A program made the position numbers and the translations under genes. This document shows positions 51,198-60,777 of a stretch of 64,000 bases of DNA, piece after piece. Each line of letters starts with the position of its first letter. Position 1 is the stretch's first letter. Origin of the DNA: Dokdonella_A sp046347015 (lineage in GTDB: Bacteria > Pseudomonadota > Gammaproteobacteria > Xanthomonadales > Rhodanobacteraceae); the NCBI GenBank assembly GCA_046347015.1, contig JAXMHA010000005.1, forward strand, positions 1-64,000, given 5' to 3'. The notes below the pieces were generated by a model. The model worked only from the letters and a program-made list of their open reading frames with translations. It did not search any database and was not told the DNA's origin.

Positions 51198-54100
51198 TCA
51201 CGACGCGGACCGCCTGACGGCAGCCCGCAACTCGGCAATGACCTTGGCGATCCGCTTCGCAGACACGACGACAGCGGTGCCGAGCTCCTGCGCGAACAGC
51301 GACACGCGCCATTCCTCCAGCAGCCAGCGCAGGTCCTCGGCACGATCCGGATCGACAGCGGCCGAACCCACGAGTTCGGCGCATTCGCGCGCGACCGGAG
51401 CCAGTCGCAGCAACCGCGACTGATCGCCTGGCGCGTCGCGCCGGAGCCGCTCGGCGCGCCGGTGCGCGGCTTCGACGTAGCGCGGCAGGTTGCGCAGGCG
51501 GTCGATCGGCACGTCGCGCACGAACCCCGGCGCCAGCAGCGTGGCAAGGTGTGCCGCGAGATCATCGTAGCTCGCGCGTGCATAACCGATGAGCGGGGGT
51601 TCGAGCAGATCTCCGAGACCGGCGCGTGCCGCAAGGACCGCCTCGACGATGGCCAGTCGTTCCATCGCCCCGGCGAACAGGCCGTGGGCGAGTTCGCCGC
51701 GGGCAGCCGCGAACGCCGCGGCAGTCCGGATGTCCAGGTCGATCGCCGCGAGACCATCCCGCAACGCACCTTCGACGACATCGTCCCGCAGGTTGGCACC
51801 GGCACCGAAGGCGGCCCAGCTCAAGACAGATTGCTTCCCGACCGGCAATTGCCGGGCCGCCTGGCGCACCGCATTCGTGAGTGCGATGCGCAACAGGCGC
51901 GCGACACCTTGCACATGCGCGGCCTCGGCGTCGGCCGGATTCTCGAACGTCTCGAGCGCCGCGCTTTCGCCGAGGTCGACCAACGCCGGGAAGGCGTCGA
52001 GTCCGTCCTCACCGACGACGCGCCGCGGCAGGTCATCGAAATCGAATGCGGTGACGTCGGTGGTGTCGAGCCCCGTGGCGGCCCGTGACGCGAACGCCCG
52101 CCGCGCCGCGTCGCCCCAACGATCGCGCAGCGCGGCGAGGTCCCGCCCGGTCGCGAGCAGCGCGCCCTGCTCGTCGTGCACATGGAAGTTCATCGACTGC
52201 CAAGCCGGCAATTCCGCGCCCGCGAAATCAGCGGCCTCGATGACGGCGCCGGTCACGCGCGTGAGGAATCGCGCCAATGCGGCCACCAGTGGCTCGTCCC
52301 GCGGTGGCTCCGCGGCGACGAACGCGGCCGCGAAATCCGGTGCCGGCACGCAGTGACGCCGCAATGCCTTTGGCAACGCCTTCAACAGCGCAGCCACTTT
52401 CTCCGCCAGCAGACCCGGAACCAGCCACTCGCACCGCGATGCCGGGACGGCATTCAACAACGAAACCGGCACGTGTAACGTGATGCCGTCGTCCGGGTCC
52501 CCTGGCACGAACCGGTACTCGAATCGCAGCGATTGCCCCCCAATGTCGAGCGCTGGCGGGAAGGCCCCTTCCGCCCGCTCGCGATCGTTTACCAGGACAT
52601 CATCGAGGGACCAGCGCAGCGCGCGGCGCTCGACGGCGGATGCACGCCGATACCACGCGTCGAGAGCGGCGGCGCCCTGGATATCGACCGGAAGCTTGCC
52701 GTCGAAGAACGCCGCCAGTTCGTGCTCGGGCCTGACCAAGCCGAGCCGGCGCGCCTGCGCTTCGCGTTCCCGTGCCGCAGCCAGTACCGCAGCGTTGGCC
52801 GCGATGAAGTCCGCGCGTGCATCGATGTCACAACGGGCGAGCGCCTGCTCCACGAACACGTGGTGCGCCAGCGCCGGATCCTGGCCGCCGAACGCAACCT
52901 GGCGCCCGCTGGCCAGTACGAGTCCGAACAGGGTGACTTCCTCGGTGGCGACCACCGCGCCGCGAGCGCGCGAGAAGTGGACGTCGTGCCAGCTGCGGCG
53001 CACGAGGTGTCCCGCCTGACGTTCGATCCAGCGCGGTTCCACCCGCGCGCACGTCAATGCGCGCAAGGAGCCGAGGTCGAGCAGTTGCGCCGCGAGGATC
53101 CACGTCGGTGGCTTCCGTGCCAGTGCCGATGCCGGGAACACCGTGAAGCGCCGGTTGCGCGGCGCATGGTAGACGCCGCGTTCACCTCGATGCCCGACCT
53201 GCGTTGGCCAGCCGGACAGGATGGCGCAATGCACCGATTCGTAGCGTTCACGATCGCCCTTCCCGTCGACGCCGGCCACGACCCGCGCATCCGGCAACGT
53301 CCAGCCGAACGCATCGACCGTGAGCAGCAATTGCCGATGCAACTCACGCCACTCGCGCACCCGCGGATACGACAGGAACCGCGACTCGCACCACGCGCGC
53401 AGTTCCGAACGTGTCGACGACTCCTGCGCAGCCGTGCAATCCCGCCACAGGTTCAGGATCGTCGTGAAATCCGACTCCGGGTCGGCCCCGGCCGCGTGCA
53501 TCGCGTCGGCATCCGCACGCCGATCCGCTGGCCGCTCGCGCGGATCCTGGATGCCGAGGAAGGCGGCCAGCACCAGCAGCTCGCGCAAGGCGCCGAGCGA
53601 ATTCCCTTCGATCAGGATCCGGCCGAGCGCGACGTCGACCGGCAGCCGCGCGAGCTGGCGCCCGATGTCACTGAGGTGATGCTCCGTCCGGACCGGCGCA
53701 CCCGGCCGCGAGGCCGCGAGTGCGCCAAGCTCGGCGAGCCGTCGATAGCCGTCCGCGAACGCCCGGTCCTCCGGCCGGTCGATGAACGGGAAACGCTCGG
53801 GATCCCCCAGCCGCAGCGAGAGCATGCGCAGGATCACGCCGGCGAGCGATGACCTCAGGATTTCCGGATCGGAGTAGCGCGGGCGACGTTCGAAATCGGC
53901 TTCGGAATAGAGCCGGTAGCAGATGCCGGGACCGACGCGCCCGCAGCGACCCTTGCGCTGGTCGGCGGCCGCTTGCGACACCGGCTCGACGTGCAGGCGT
54001 TCGATCGCACTCCGCGGGCTGTAACGCTTGATCCGCGCAGTGCCGGTGTCGATGACGTAGCGGATGCGGGGAACGGTAAGCGAAGTTTCCGCGACGTTCG

Positions 54101-55172
54101 TCGCCAGCACGATCCGGCGTGCCGACTCCGGATGGAACACGCGATCCTGTTCGCGCGCCGACAGCCTCGCATACAGCGGCAGGATCTCGGTCGCTCGATG
54201 GCGCCGGCGCGCGAGGACCAGGTGCGCGTCGCGGATCTCGCGTTCGCCGGGCAGGAACACGAGGATGTCGCCACGCGGATCCTCGCGCGTGACCTCGTCG
54301 ACGATCGCCGCGATCCGCTCGGGCTCCGTGGCGCCGTCGTCGCTCCCGGTCCGGCGGCGGCGCGCTCCCGGCGCCTGCGGTGGTGCCGGCGCGGGGCCGT
54401 CACCGCGACCGCGCCAGCGCACCTCGACCGGATACGCGCGGCCCTCGACCTCGATGACCGGCGCGCCGCCGAAGTGGGCGGAAAGACGGCTGGTGTCGAG
54501 CGTCGCCGACGTGACGACGACGCGCAGGTCGCGCCGCCGCGGCAAGATCTTCTTCAGGTAACCGAGCAGGAAGTCGATGTTGAGGCTGCGCTCGTGCGCT
54601 TCGTCGAGCACCAGCGTGTCGTACGCGGTCAGCAGCGGATCGGCGGCCGCCTCGGCCAGCAGGATGCCGTCGGTCATGAACTTGACCAGCGCTTCGTCCG
54701 GCACTTCGTCGGCGAAACGCGTGCGGAAACCGACGATCGCACCCGCGGCCGGACCGAGTTCGCCCGCGACGCGGCGTGACAATGCGCGCGCCGCGATGCG
54801 CCGCGGCTGCGTGCAGCCGACCATGCCGGCGATGCCACGCCCGGCGGCGAGGCACAACTTCGGCAATTGCGTCGACTTGCCGGAACCGGTTTCCCCGGCG
54901 AGGATCAACACCGGATCGCGTTGCAGCGCGGCGATGATGTCCGCGGCACGCGCCGTGATCGGCAGCGACTCGTCGATCCGGATTTCCGGCACGCGATCCA
55001 TCCGCTGGACACGGCGCGCCGCCGAAGCGTTGATCGCCTTGCGCAGCGACGCGGCTTCGCCAGCGGACAGCATGCCGTCGCGCAGGCGCCGCCAACGCGC
55101 GGCCAGACGCACCCGGTCCCGGGCCATGATGTCATCGAGCGTCGGCAGTGGAGGTGCCGGAGCCGGTTCCAT
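51198..55172 (-). CDS. hrpA: ATP-dependent RNA helicase HrpA
   Basis: DEAH-box RNA helicase; in E. coli HrpA rescues stalled ribosomes and processes fimbrial mRNA. The 1324-residue product has the usual length for HrpA: Walker A GETGSGKST, DEAH (LDEAHERSLN), SAT (VTSATLDT), motif VI (QRKGRCGRVGPG), then helicase-associated and OB-fold domains and a long HrpA-specific C terminus. ATG at 55172 shares a base with the stop of the upstream exporter (TGATG), so the two are translationally coupled; a GTG one codon earlier is possible. Confidence 0.96.
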   Translation of the reverse strand: MEPAPAPPLPTLDDIMARDRVRLAARWRRLRDGMLSAGEAASLRKAINASAARRVQRMDRVPEIRIDESLPITARAADIIAALQRDPVLILAGETGSGKSTQLPKLCLAAGRGIAGMVGCTQPRRIAARALSRRVAGELGPAAGAIVGFRTRFADEVPDEALVKFMTDGILLAEAAADPLLTAYDTLVLDEAHERSLNIDFLLGYLKKILPRRRDLRVVVTSATLDTSRLSAHFGGAPVIEVEGRAYPVEVRWRGRGDGPAPAPPQAPGARRRRTGSDDGATEPERIAAIVDEVTREDPRGDILVFLPGEREIRDAHLVLARRRHRATEILPLYARLSAREQDRVFHPESARRIVLATNVAETSLTVPRIRYVIDTGTARIKRYSPRSAIERLHVEPVSQAAADQRKGRCGRVGPGICYRLYSEADFERRPRYSDPEILRSSLAGVILRMLSLRLGDPERFPFIDRPEDRAFADGYRRLAELGALAASRPGAPVRTEHHLSDIGRQLARLPVDVALGRILIEGNSLGALRELLVLAAFLGIQDPRERPADRRADADAMHAAGADPESDFTTILNLWRDCTAAQESSTRSELRAWCESRFLSYPRVREWRELHRQLLLTVDAFGWTLPDARVVAGVDGKGDRERYESVHCAILSGWPTQVGHRGERGVYHAPRNRRFTVFPASALARKPPTWILAAQLLDLGSLRALTCARVEPRWIERQAGHLVRRSWHDVHFSRARGAVVATEEVTLFGLVLASGRQVAFGGQDPALAHHVFVEQALARCDIDARADFIAANAAVLAAAREREAQARRLGLVRPEHELAAFFDGKLPVDIQGAAALDAWYRRASAVERRALRWSLDDVLVNDRERAEGAFPPALDIGGQSLRFEYRFVPGDPDDGITLHVPVSLLNAVPASRCEWLVPGLLAEKVAALLKALPKALRRHCVPAPDFAAAFVAAEPPRDEPLVAALARFLTRVTGAVIEAADFAGAELPAWQSMNFHVHDEQGALLATGRDLAALRDRWGDAARRAFASRAATGLDTTDVTAFDFDDLPRRVVGEDGLDAFPALVDLGESAALETFENPADAEAAHVQGVARLLRIALTNAVRQAARQLPVGKQSVLSWAAFGAGANLRDDVVEGALRDGLAAIDLDIRTAAAFAAARGELAHGLFAGAMERLAIVEAVLAARAGLGDLLEPPLIGYARASYDDLAAHLATLLAPGFVRDVPIDRLRNLPRYVEAAHRRAERLRRDAPGDQSRLLRLAPVARECAELVGSAAVDPDRAEDLRWLLEEWRVSLFAQELGTAVVVSAKRIAKVIAELRAAVRRSAS

Positions 55173-56413
55173 CACAACCGGTGGCGCGGCGGCACCAGCA
55201 GGTCACCGAACAGCAGGCCAGCCACGATCGCGACCAGCAGCGTGATCAGCGCGACGGCCGTGTCGAGGCCGAGCGTCACGTTGTGTTCGAAAACATAGTT
55301 CAACGTGCGGAACCCGACGCTGCCCGGGACCAGCAGCACGATGCCGGGCTCGCGGATCAACGCACCGGGACGATCGGTGATGCGCGCATACAGGTTGCTG
55401 GCGGCGCTGATCGCGAAGCCGCCGAGGAAGGTTCCGAACGCAGGCTCGCCAACGGCCGCGCCGGCGCGCGTGCAGAGGTATCCCAGCAGCACCGCGCCGA
55501 CCACCAGCGGGTAGTCGCGAAACCGCGCCTGGAACAACACGGCGAACGAGATCGCCGCGACGACGATGGCGGACCACACCCAGGCATCGGACAACGGCGG
55601 ACCCGGGATGCCGCGGGTCTTGAGCCCGATCGCGATCGCGACCTGCGAAGCGACGACGGCGCCGAACGCGAGCTTCAGCAGCGTCGTGATCGCGCCCATC
55701 AGCCGCGCCGTGCCCGAGATCAGGTGCTGGCTCGACAATTCGCGCGCTGCCGTCGTCAACGTCATCCCGGGCAACAGCACGATCAGGCTCGCGACGATGA
55801 CGATGCGGGCATCGACCGGCGTGATGCGCGCGGCGACGACGATCGCGATCGCAGTCGCCAGCAGGGCGGCGACCGCATCCGCCGCCGCGGCGAGGTTGAC
55901 GCTGAACCGCGCCGCCCAGGCGAGCAGGCCGATCAGGATGCCGATCAGGCCCGAAACGACGACGCCTTCCGCGCTGCAATGGAGCACGACAGCAATCGCC
56001 GCCGATGACACTCCGAAGGCCGCGACGCCCAGGCCCGTCATCCAGCGCGGTGGTGTCTCGCGGCCGACCGCGCGCAGCTCACGCCGGCCGTCCGCCAGCC
56101 CGATTGCGCCGGTAATGACCCGGTTCGCGATCGCATCGGTCGCGCACAGCTTCCCGAGATTCACCTCACCCGGAGGCAGCCGCACCACGCGCGCGGTCTC
56201 GGCAAACGACTCGTCGCGGTCGCCGAACGACATCACGATCGCGGTCGGGGTCGACAGGACATTGCACACGAGGCCGAGGCGCCGGCCGATCCGGTTGACG
56301 ACGTCTTCCAGTCGCGGTGCGGCGGTGCCGTACTCATGCAGGCGGCGCGCGAGGTCAACGACGAACCCGATCCGGGTCTCGGGGGTGGCGGCGATGTCCG
56401 CAGCGCTGTCCAT
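55172..56413 (-). CDS. ThrE-type threonine/serine exporter family protein
   Basis: A 413-residue inner-membrane protein that joins both halves of the ThrE family. The N-terminal DUF1212 part (about 1-260) has TRIGFVVDLARRLHEYGTAAPRLED and hydrophobic helices. The C-terminal DUF3815 part has FGTFLGGFAISAASNLYARITDRPG and LLVPGSVGFRTL. About ten membrane spans. Known members export threonine and serine with proton motive force. The start MDSAADIAA at 56413 is chosen because earlier in-frame codons are arginine-rich and overlap the divergent promoter. Coupled to hrpA. Confidence 0.9.
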   Translation of the reverse strand: MDSAADIAATPETRIGFVVDLARRLHEYGTAAPRLEDVVNRIGRRLGLVCNVLSTPTAIVMSFGDRDESFAETARVVRLPPGEVNLGKLCATDAIANRVITGAIGLADGRRELRAVGRETPPRWMTGLGVAAFGVSSAAIAVVLHCSAEGVVVSGLIGILIGLLAWAARFSVNLAAAADAVAALLATAIAIVVAARITPVDARIVIVASLIVLLPGMTLTTAARELSSQHLISGTARLMGAITTLLKLAFGAVVASQVAIAIGLKTRGIPGPPLSDAWVWSAIVVAAISFAVLFQARFRDYPLVVGAVLLGYLCTRAGAAVGEPAFGTFLGGFAISAASNLYARITDRPGALIREPGIVLLVPGSVGFRTLNYVFEHNVTLGLDTAVALITLLVAIVAGLLFGDLLVPPRHRL

Positions 56414-56481
56414 CCGCGCATCATGCCGTGGATCGGCCCGGTACGGCAGTCCTGCACGTTCCTTCGCTGCCCCGGGACTGC

Positions 56482-56493
56482 TACCTTTGCGCG
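56482..56493 (+). promoter_or_regulatory. TACCTT box 6 bases before the STAS-MlaE start (leaderless candidate)
   Basis: TACCTT at 56482-56487 is separated from the ATG at 56494 by six bases, with no ribosome binding site between. It repeats the spacing seen at yqgE and wgr. Match to the -10 consensus is weaker here. Confidence 0.35.
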
Positions 56494-57606
56494 ATGCCGA
56501 AGGCCGGTGCCGCCACGCTGGAGTACGACGCGAACACCCGGCAATGCACGGCGCGTGGCGACTGGACCCTCGAATGGGCGGCCGGGCTCGCCACGCACGT
56601 CGACGCGATGCGCGGCCAGGCTCGCGCACCGGGGCTGGTCGACGCGAGCGGCGTCGGCAGACTCGACACGGCCGGCGCCGAATTGCTGCTCGACCTGGCC
56701 GGAGGTGGCGCCATCAACGGACTCGGCCGGCCGCAGCAAGTGTTGCTCGACGCGGTCGCGCATGCTCGCGCCGTTGCGCAGCCGGCGGCAAAGGCGCGGC
56801 CAAACGCCATCGTCACGACGATGGCCCGCACCGGCATTGCCGCGGAACGGTTCTGGCGCAACACGGTCGCGCTGACCGGCTTCATCGGCCTCGTCCTGTC
56901 GCGGGTCGTCGCGGTCCTGCCACGCCCGCACCGCTGGCGGGTCACTTCGCTGGTTGCGAGCGTCGAAGAAACCGGGCTCGACGCGGTGCCGATCGTCGTG
57001 CTGTTGTCGTTCCTGGTTGGAGCGGTGGTCGCCTTTCTCGGCGCGACGGTACTGAAGGACTTCGGCGCCAGCATCTTCACCGTCGAACTGGTCGGGTATT
57101 CGTTCCTGCGCGAGTTCGGAGTGCTGTTGACGGCCATCCTGGTTGCCGGCCGCTCCGGCAGCGCGTTCACCGCCCAGATCGGGTCGATGAAGGTGCGCGA
57201 GGAAATCGACGCCATCCGTGCGCTCGGCCTCGATCCGGTCGACGTGCTCGTGGTGCCGCGCATCATCGCCCTGCTCGTCGCGCTGCCGATCCTGACGCTG
57301 CTGGCGATGCTCGCCGGCATCGTCGGTGGCGCGCTCGTATGCGTCGCGGCCCTCGACATCTCGCCCGCCATGTTCATCACGCGGCTGCATGAGACCGCCT
57401 CGGTGCGCCACTTCTGGGTCGGGATGAGCAAGGCGCCGGTGTTCGCGTTCCTGATCGGCGCGATCGGATGCCTCGAAGGCTTCAAGGTCGGCGGCAGCGC
57501 CGCGTCGGTCGGCCGGCACACGACGTCGAGCGTCGTGCAGGCGATCTTCGTCGTGATCCTGGTCGACGCGCTGGCCGCAATCTTCTTCATGGAACTCGGA
57601 CTGTGA
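56494..57606 (+). CDS. MCE-type ABC transporter permease with N-terminal STAS domain (MlaB-MlaE fusion)
   Basis: A 370-residue inner-membrane permease. Residues 1-100 form a STAS/MlaB-like domain (LVDASGVGRLDTAGAELLL), and 120-365 a MlaE permease (five or six helices; FLGATVLKDFGASIFTVELVGYSFLREFG, RSGSAFTAQIGSMKVREEIDAI). In E. coli the STAS protein MlaB is a separate subunit that stabilises MlaF, so the fusion keeps it in fixed ratio. The GTG of the ATPase gene overlaps its stop (GTGA). It moves phospholipids between inner membrane and periplasm with the next three genes. Confidence 0.92.
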   Translation: MPKAGAATLEYDANTRQCTARGDWTLEWAAGLATHVDAMRGQARAPGLVDASGVGRLDTAGAELLLDLAGGGAINGLGRPQQVLLDAVAHARAVAQPAAKARPNAIVTTMARTGIAAERFWRNTVALTGFIGLVLSRVVAVLPRPHRWRVTSLVASVEETGLDAVPIVVLLSFLVGAVVAFLGATVLKDFGASIFTVELVGYSFLREFGVLLTAILVAGRSGSAFTAQIGSMKVREEIDAIRALGLDPVDVLVVPRIIALLVALPILTLLAMLAGIVGGALVCVAALDISPAMFITRLHETASVRHFWVGMSKAPVFAFLIGAIGCLEGFKVGGSAASVGRHTTSSVVQAIFVVILVDALAAIFFMELGL

Positions 57607-58385
57607 ACGGCGCCGAAAACGTCATCGAGGTCCGCGGACTGGTCTCGCGCTTCGGCGCGCAGGTGGTCCACGACGGACTCGACCTCGATGTGCGGCGCGG
57701 CGAGATCCTCGGCGTCGTCGGGGGTTCCGGCTCGGGCAAGTCCGTGTTGCTGCGCTCGATCATCGGCTTGCGGCGGCCGGATGGCGGGCGGATCCGGATG
57801 TTCGGCGAGGACGTCGCGTCCCTTGCCGGCGAACGGCGCAGTCGGCTCGAACGCCGCATCGGCGTGTTGTTCCAGAACGGCGCGCTGTTCTCCTCGCTCG
57901 ACGTCGGCGAGAACGTCATGCTGCCGTTGCGCGAGCATCACGCGATACCGGAACCGTTGATCCGGCGCCTTGCGGCAATCAAGATCGCGCTGGCGACGCT
58001 GCCCGCCGACGCCGCCGCAAAGCTTCCCTCGGAACTGTCCGGCGGCATGGTGAAGCGCGCCGCGCTGGCCCGGGCACTCGCGCTCGATCCGGAAATCGTG
58101 TTCCTGGACGAGCCGACCGCGGGCCTCGACCCGATCGCGGCATCGGCCTTCGACGAGCTCGTGCTGACGTTGCGCGACAGCCTCGGCCTCACCGTGTTCC
58201 TGGTGACGCACGATCTCGATACGCTGTATACGATCTGCGACCGGGTCGCGGTGCTGGCGCACCGGCGCGTGCTCGTGAACGACACGCTGGAACGCGCCGC
58301 CGCAACCGACGATCCGTGGGTGCAGCAATACTTCAACGGCCCCCGTGGCCGTGCCGCATCCCGGATCGCCGCAGGAAAACGCTGA
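57603..58385 (+). CDS. MCE-type ABC transporter ATP-binding protein (MlaF-like)
   Basis: A 260-residue cytoplasmic ATPase that drives the MlaE-type permease. Walker A GGSGSGKS near 42, Q-loop LFQNGALFSSLDV, ABC signature LSGGMVKRAALARAL, Walker B IVFLDEPTAGLD and the H-switch THDL near 204. The GALFSSLDV insertion after the Q-loop is typical of MlaF rather than general importers. GTG start at 57603 overlaps the permease stop. Ribosome binding site for the next gene (AAGGAG) includes its own last bases. Confidence 0.94.
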   Translation: MNGAENVIEVRGLVSRFGAQVVHDGLDLDVRRGEILGVVGGSGSGKSVLLRSIIGLRRPDGGRIRMFGEDVASLAGERRSRLERRIGVLFQNGALFSSLDVGENVMLPLREHHAIPEPLIRRLAAIKIALATLPADAAAKLPSELSGGMVKRAALARALALDPEIVFLDEPTAGLDPIAASAFDELVLTLRDSLGLTVFLVTHDLDTLYTICDRVAVLAHRRVLVNDTLERAAATDDPWVQQYFNGPRGRAASRIAAGKR

Positions 58386-58396
58386 AGGAGCGCCCG

Positions 58397-59341
58397 ATGG
58401 AAATCCGTGCCCACCACGTCCTGATCGGCGGCTTCGTCATCGCCGCGTTCCTGCTGGCACTCGCTTTCGTGCTGTGGCTGTCGAAATCCAGCCTCGAAAC
58501 CGGATACGGATACTATGAAATCGTGTTCGACGAATCCGTGACTGGCCTCAGCACCGGCGGCGTCGTCCAATACAACGGAATCAAGGTCGGTGAGGTGAGC
58601 CAGCTGTCGCTCGCTCCCGATGACCCACGCAAGGTCATCGCGCGGATCAAGGTTGCCGCGGGAACGCCGATCCGCGAGGACACCCGCGCCAAGCTCGGCC
58701 TTCTCGGCGTGACCGGCGTCGCCTACATCCAGCTCACGGGGGGCGCACCCGGCAGCCCGCCGCTGGTCGCGCAGCCCGGCCAGCCGATTCCGCGCATCCC
58801 GTCCGAGAAGTCGGAGTTGTCGAAACTGATGTCTTCCGGCACCGACATCGCATCGAACGTCAACGACGTGCTGTTGCGCGCGAACGTGTTGCTGTCGAAC
58901 GAGAACATCGGCCACATCACGCAAACACTTGCGCACATCGACGCCGTGACCGGGGCGCTCGCGGACCAGCGCTCAAGCATCGCGACCGCGTTGAAGCAGC
59001 TCGCCGACGCGAGCGGCAGCCTGCGTACCACGCTGCTCGAACTGCAGGGCATGGCGAAGAACACCGACCAGCTGATTCGCGACGATGCGCGGCAGACGCT
59101 GCAGGCGGCCACTCGATCCCTCGACGCAGTGCACCGCATGGCCGACTCGGCCAACGCGCTGCTCGGCGACAACCGCGCCGCGCTCGCGAGTTTCGGCAGC
59201 CAGGGCTTGCGGCAGCTTGGCCCCGCCATCGCCGAGTTGCGCACGACGCTGGAATCGCTCCAGAAGCTCGCCGATCGCCTCGAGCAGTCGCAGGGCATCC
59301 TGATCGGACGCGACCAACCGAAGGAGTACCACGGCAAATGA
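58397..59341 (+). CDS. MCE-domain protein (MlaD-like substrate-binding subunit)
   Basis: A 314-residue membrane-anchored periplasmic protein: one N-terminal transmembrane helix (about 8-32), an MCE/MlaD domain (about 38-118; GVVQYNGIKVGEV, RIKVAAGTPIREDTRAKLG) and a long C-terminal helical region (about 160-310). That is longer than E. coli MlaD and could form a tunnel as in PqiB-type proteins. AAGGAG six bases before the ATG at 58397 fixes the start. Overlaps the lipoprotein gene by four bases (ATGA). Confidence 0.93.
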   Translation: MEIRAHHVLIGGFVIAAFLLALAFVLWLSKSSLETGYGYYEIVFDESVTGLSTGGVVQYNGIKVGEVSQLSLAPDDPRKVIARIKVAAGTPIREDTRAKLGLLGVTGVAYIQLTGGAPGSPPLVAQPGQPIPRIPSEKSELSKLMSSGTDIASNVNDVLLRANVLLSNENIGHITQTLAHIDAVTGALADQRSSIATALKQLADASGSLRTTLLELQGMAKNTDQLIRDDARQTLQAATRSLDAVHRMADSANALLGDNRAALASFGSQGLRQLGPAIAELRTTLESLQKLADRLEQSQGILIGRDQPKEYHGK

Positions 59342-59979
59342 CCCGGTTCGCCGCAGTTTCTTTTTTCGGGCTCGCACTCACGGTCGCCGGGTGTTCGACG
59401 CTCGGCGGTCCCGCCGACCACTACTCGGTTCTTGCGCCCGCGTACACGCCGCCCCCGGGACCAACGACGCCAGCGTCGGTGGCCTGGGAACTAGCGATCG
59501 GAACGCCGGCGGCGAGCCACGCGCTCGACTCGACGCGCGTCTTCGTGATGACCGCGCCGGGCGTGCTGGAGACGCTCCCGGGAGTACGCTGGAGCGATCC
59601 GGCTCCCGACCTGCTGCAGCGGCTGGTGATCGACGCTTTCCGCGGCTCGGGCCGCATCACCGGCGTCGGCGCATCGTCGACGATGCTGCACGCCGATTTT
59701 GCATTGGCACTCGATGTCCAGCGGTTCGACCTCGATACCAGCGGCGGTGCGCCGCAAGCGTCGATCGCCATCCACGTTGCCATCGAGGACCTCGCGACGA
59801 ACCGTGTCGTCGCGAGCCGGGCCTTCGCGGCGAACGCCCCCGCGGTCGGCACTACCGGAACGGCGCCGCTGGCAGCCTTCGAGACCGCGCTTGCCCACCT
59901 GCTCCCGGAAGTCGTCGACTGGACGCTCGCGACCGGCGACGCTGAACGCACTCATCGGTCGGCCGCGCCGCGCCCCTGA
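59338..59979 (+). CDS. ABC-type transport auxiliary lipoprotein (PqiC/YmbA-like)
   Basis: A 213-residue lipoprotein: signal with lipobox VAGC (Cys about 19), then the auxiliary-component fold (DHYSVLAPAY, LDSTRVFVMTAPGVLETLPGVRW, LLQRLVIDAFRGSGRI, ADFALALDVQRFDLD). It ends a four-gene operon encoding permease, ATPase, MCE protein and lipoprotein, with no MlaC and no MlaA. It presumably links the MCE channel to the outer membrane, as proposed for PqiC. Start ATG overlaps the MCE gene stop. Confidence 0.9.
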   Translation: MTRFAAVSFFGLALTVAGCSTLGGPADHYSVLAPAYTPPPGPTTPASVAWELAIGTPAASHALDSTRVFVMTAPGVLETLPGVRWSDPAPDLLQRLVIDAFRGSGRITGVGASSTMLHADFALALDVQRFDLDTSGGAPQASIAIHVAIEDLATNRVVASRAFAANAPAVGTTGTAPLAAFETALAHLLPEVVDWTLATGDAERTHRSAAPRP

Positions 59980-60014
59980 TTACCGACGCCCAACCCCGAA
60001 CCGGCCTTCGTCCC

Positions 60015-60770
60015 ATGCTCGACATCCACGATCACAACGACATCCGCACGATCACCCTCGCGCGCCCACCCGTGAATGCGCTCGACCCCGGGCTCGTCCG
60101 TGCCCTGCGCGAGGCACTCGCCGCCGTACCGGGCGTCGGCGCGCGCGGCATCGTCCTGGCCGGCCGGCCCGGCCTGTTTTCGGCGGGACTCGACTTGCCG
60201 GTGCTGCTGTCGCTCGAACGTGCGCAGTTCCGCGTGTTCTGGCGGGACTTTTTCGGACTGTGCAGCGATCTCGCGACATCGCCGGTGCCGATCGCGGCGG
60301 CGCTGACCGGCCACAGCCCGGCCGGCGGCGCGGTCCTTGCGATCCTGTGCGACTACCGCGTCATGGCCCGCGGCGACTTCCGCATCGGGCTCAACGAAAC
60401 GCAAGTCGGGCTCGTCGTGCCCGAAGTCATCCAGGCCGCGTTGCGCCGGCTCGTCGGGACACACCGCGCGGAACGCCTGATGGTGGCTGGAACGATGCTC
60501 GATCCCGACGCCGCTCTGGCCGAGGGCTTCGTCGACGAACTGGCCGAACCGGATGCGGTGGTCGCACGCGCGATCGAACGCGTCGCCCGGCTGCTTGCGT
60601 TGCCGCCACGGGCCATGTCGGGTACCCGCGAGCTCGCGCGCGCGGATCTCGTCGCGCTTTACGCGGAGCCCGGGCGCTTGCCGATGGAAGATTTCCTCGA
60701 CCACTGGTACCACCCCGAAACGCAGTCGACCCTGCGCGCGGTGGTCGCGAAACTGAAGTCGAAGCGCTGA
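60015..60770 (+). CDS. enoyl-CoA isomerase/hydratase family protein, delta3,delta2-isomerase-like
   Basis: A 251-residue crotonase-fold enzyme. The oxyanion-hole segment is FSAGLDLPVLL and the second loop ALTGHSPAGGAVLAILCDYR. The IGLNETQVGLVVP motif near 117 is characteristic of mitochondrial-type 3,2-trans-enoyl-CoA isomerases, where the Glu is catalytic, rather than of hydratases. Probable role: moving double bonds during beta-oxidation of unsaturated fatty acids. It stands alone, convergent with the sulfurtransferase gene seven bases away. Confidence 0.88.
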   Translation: MLDIHDHNDIRTITLARPPVNALDPGLVRALREALAAVPGVGARGIVLAGRPGLFSAGLDLPVLLSLERAQFRVFWRDFFGLCSDLATSPVPIAAALTGHSPAGGAVLAILCDYRVMARGDFRIGLNETQVGLVVPEVIQAALRRLVGTHRAERLMVAGTMLDPDAALAEGFVDELAEPDAVVARAIERVARLLALPPRAMSGTRELARADLVALYAEPGRLPMEDFLDHWYHPETQSTLRAVVAKLKSKR

Positions 60771-60777
60771 CCGATGC

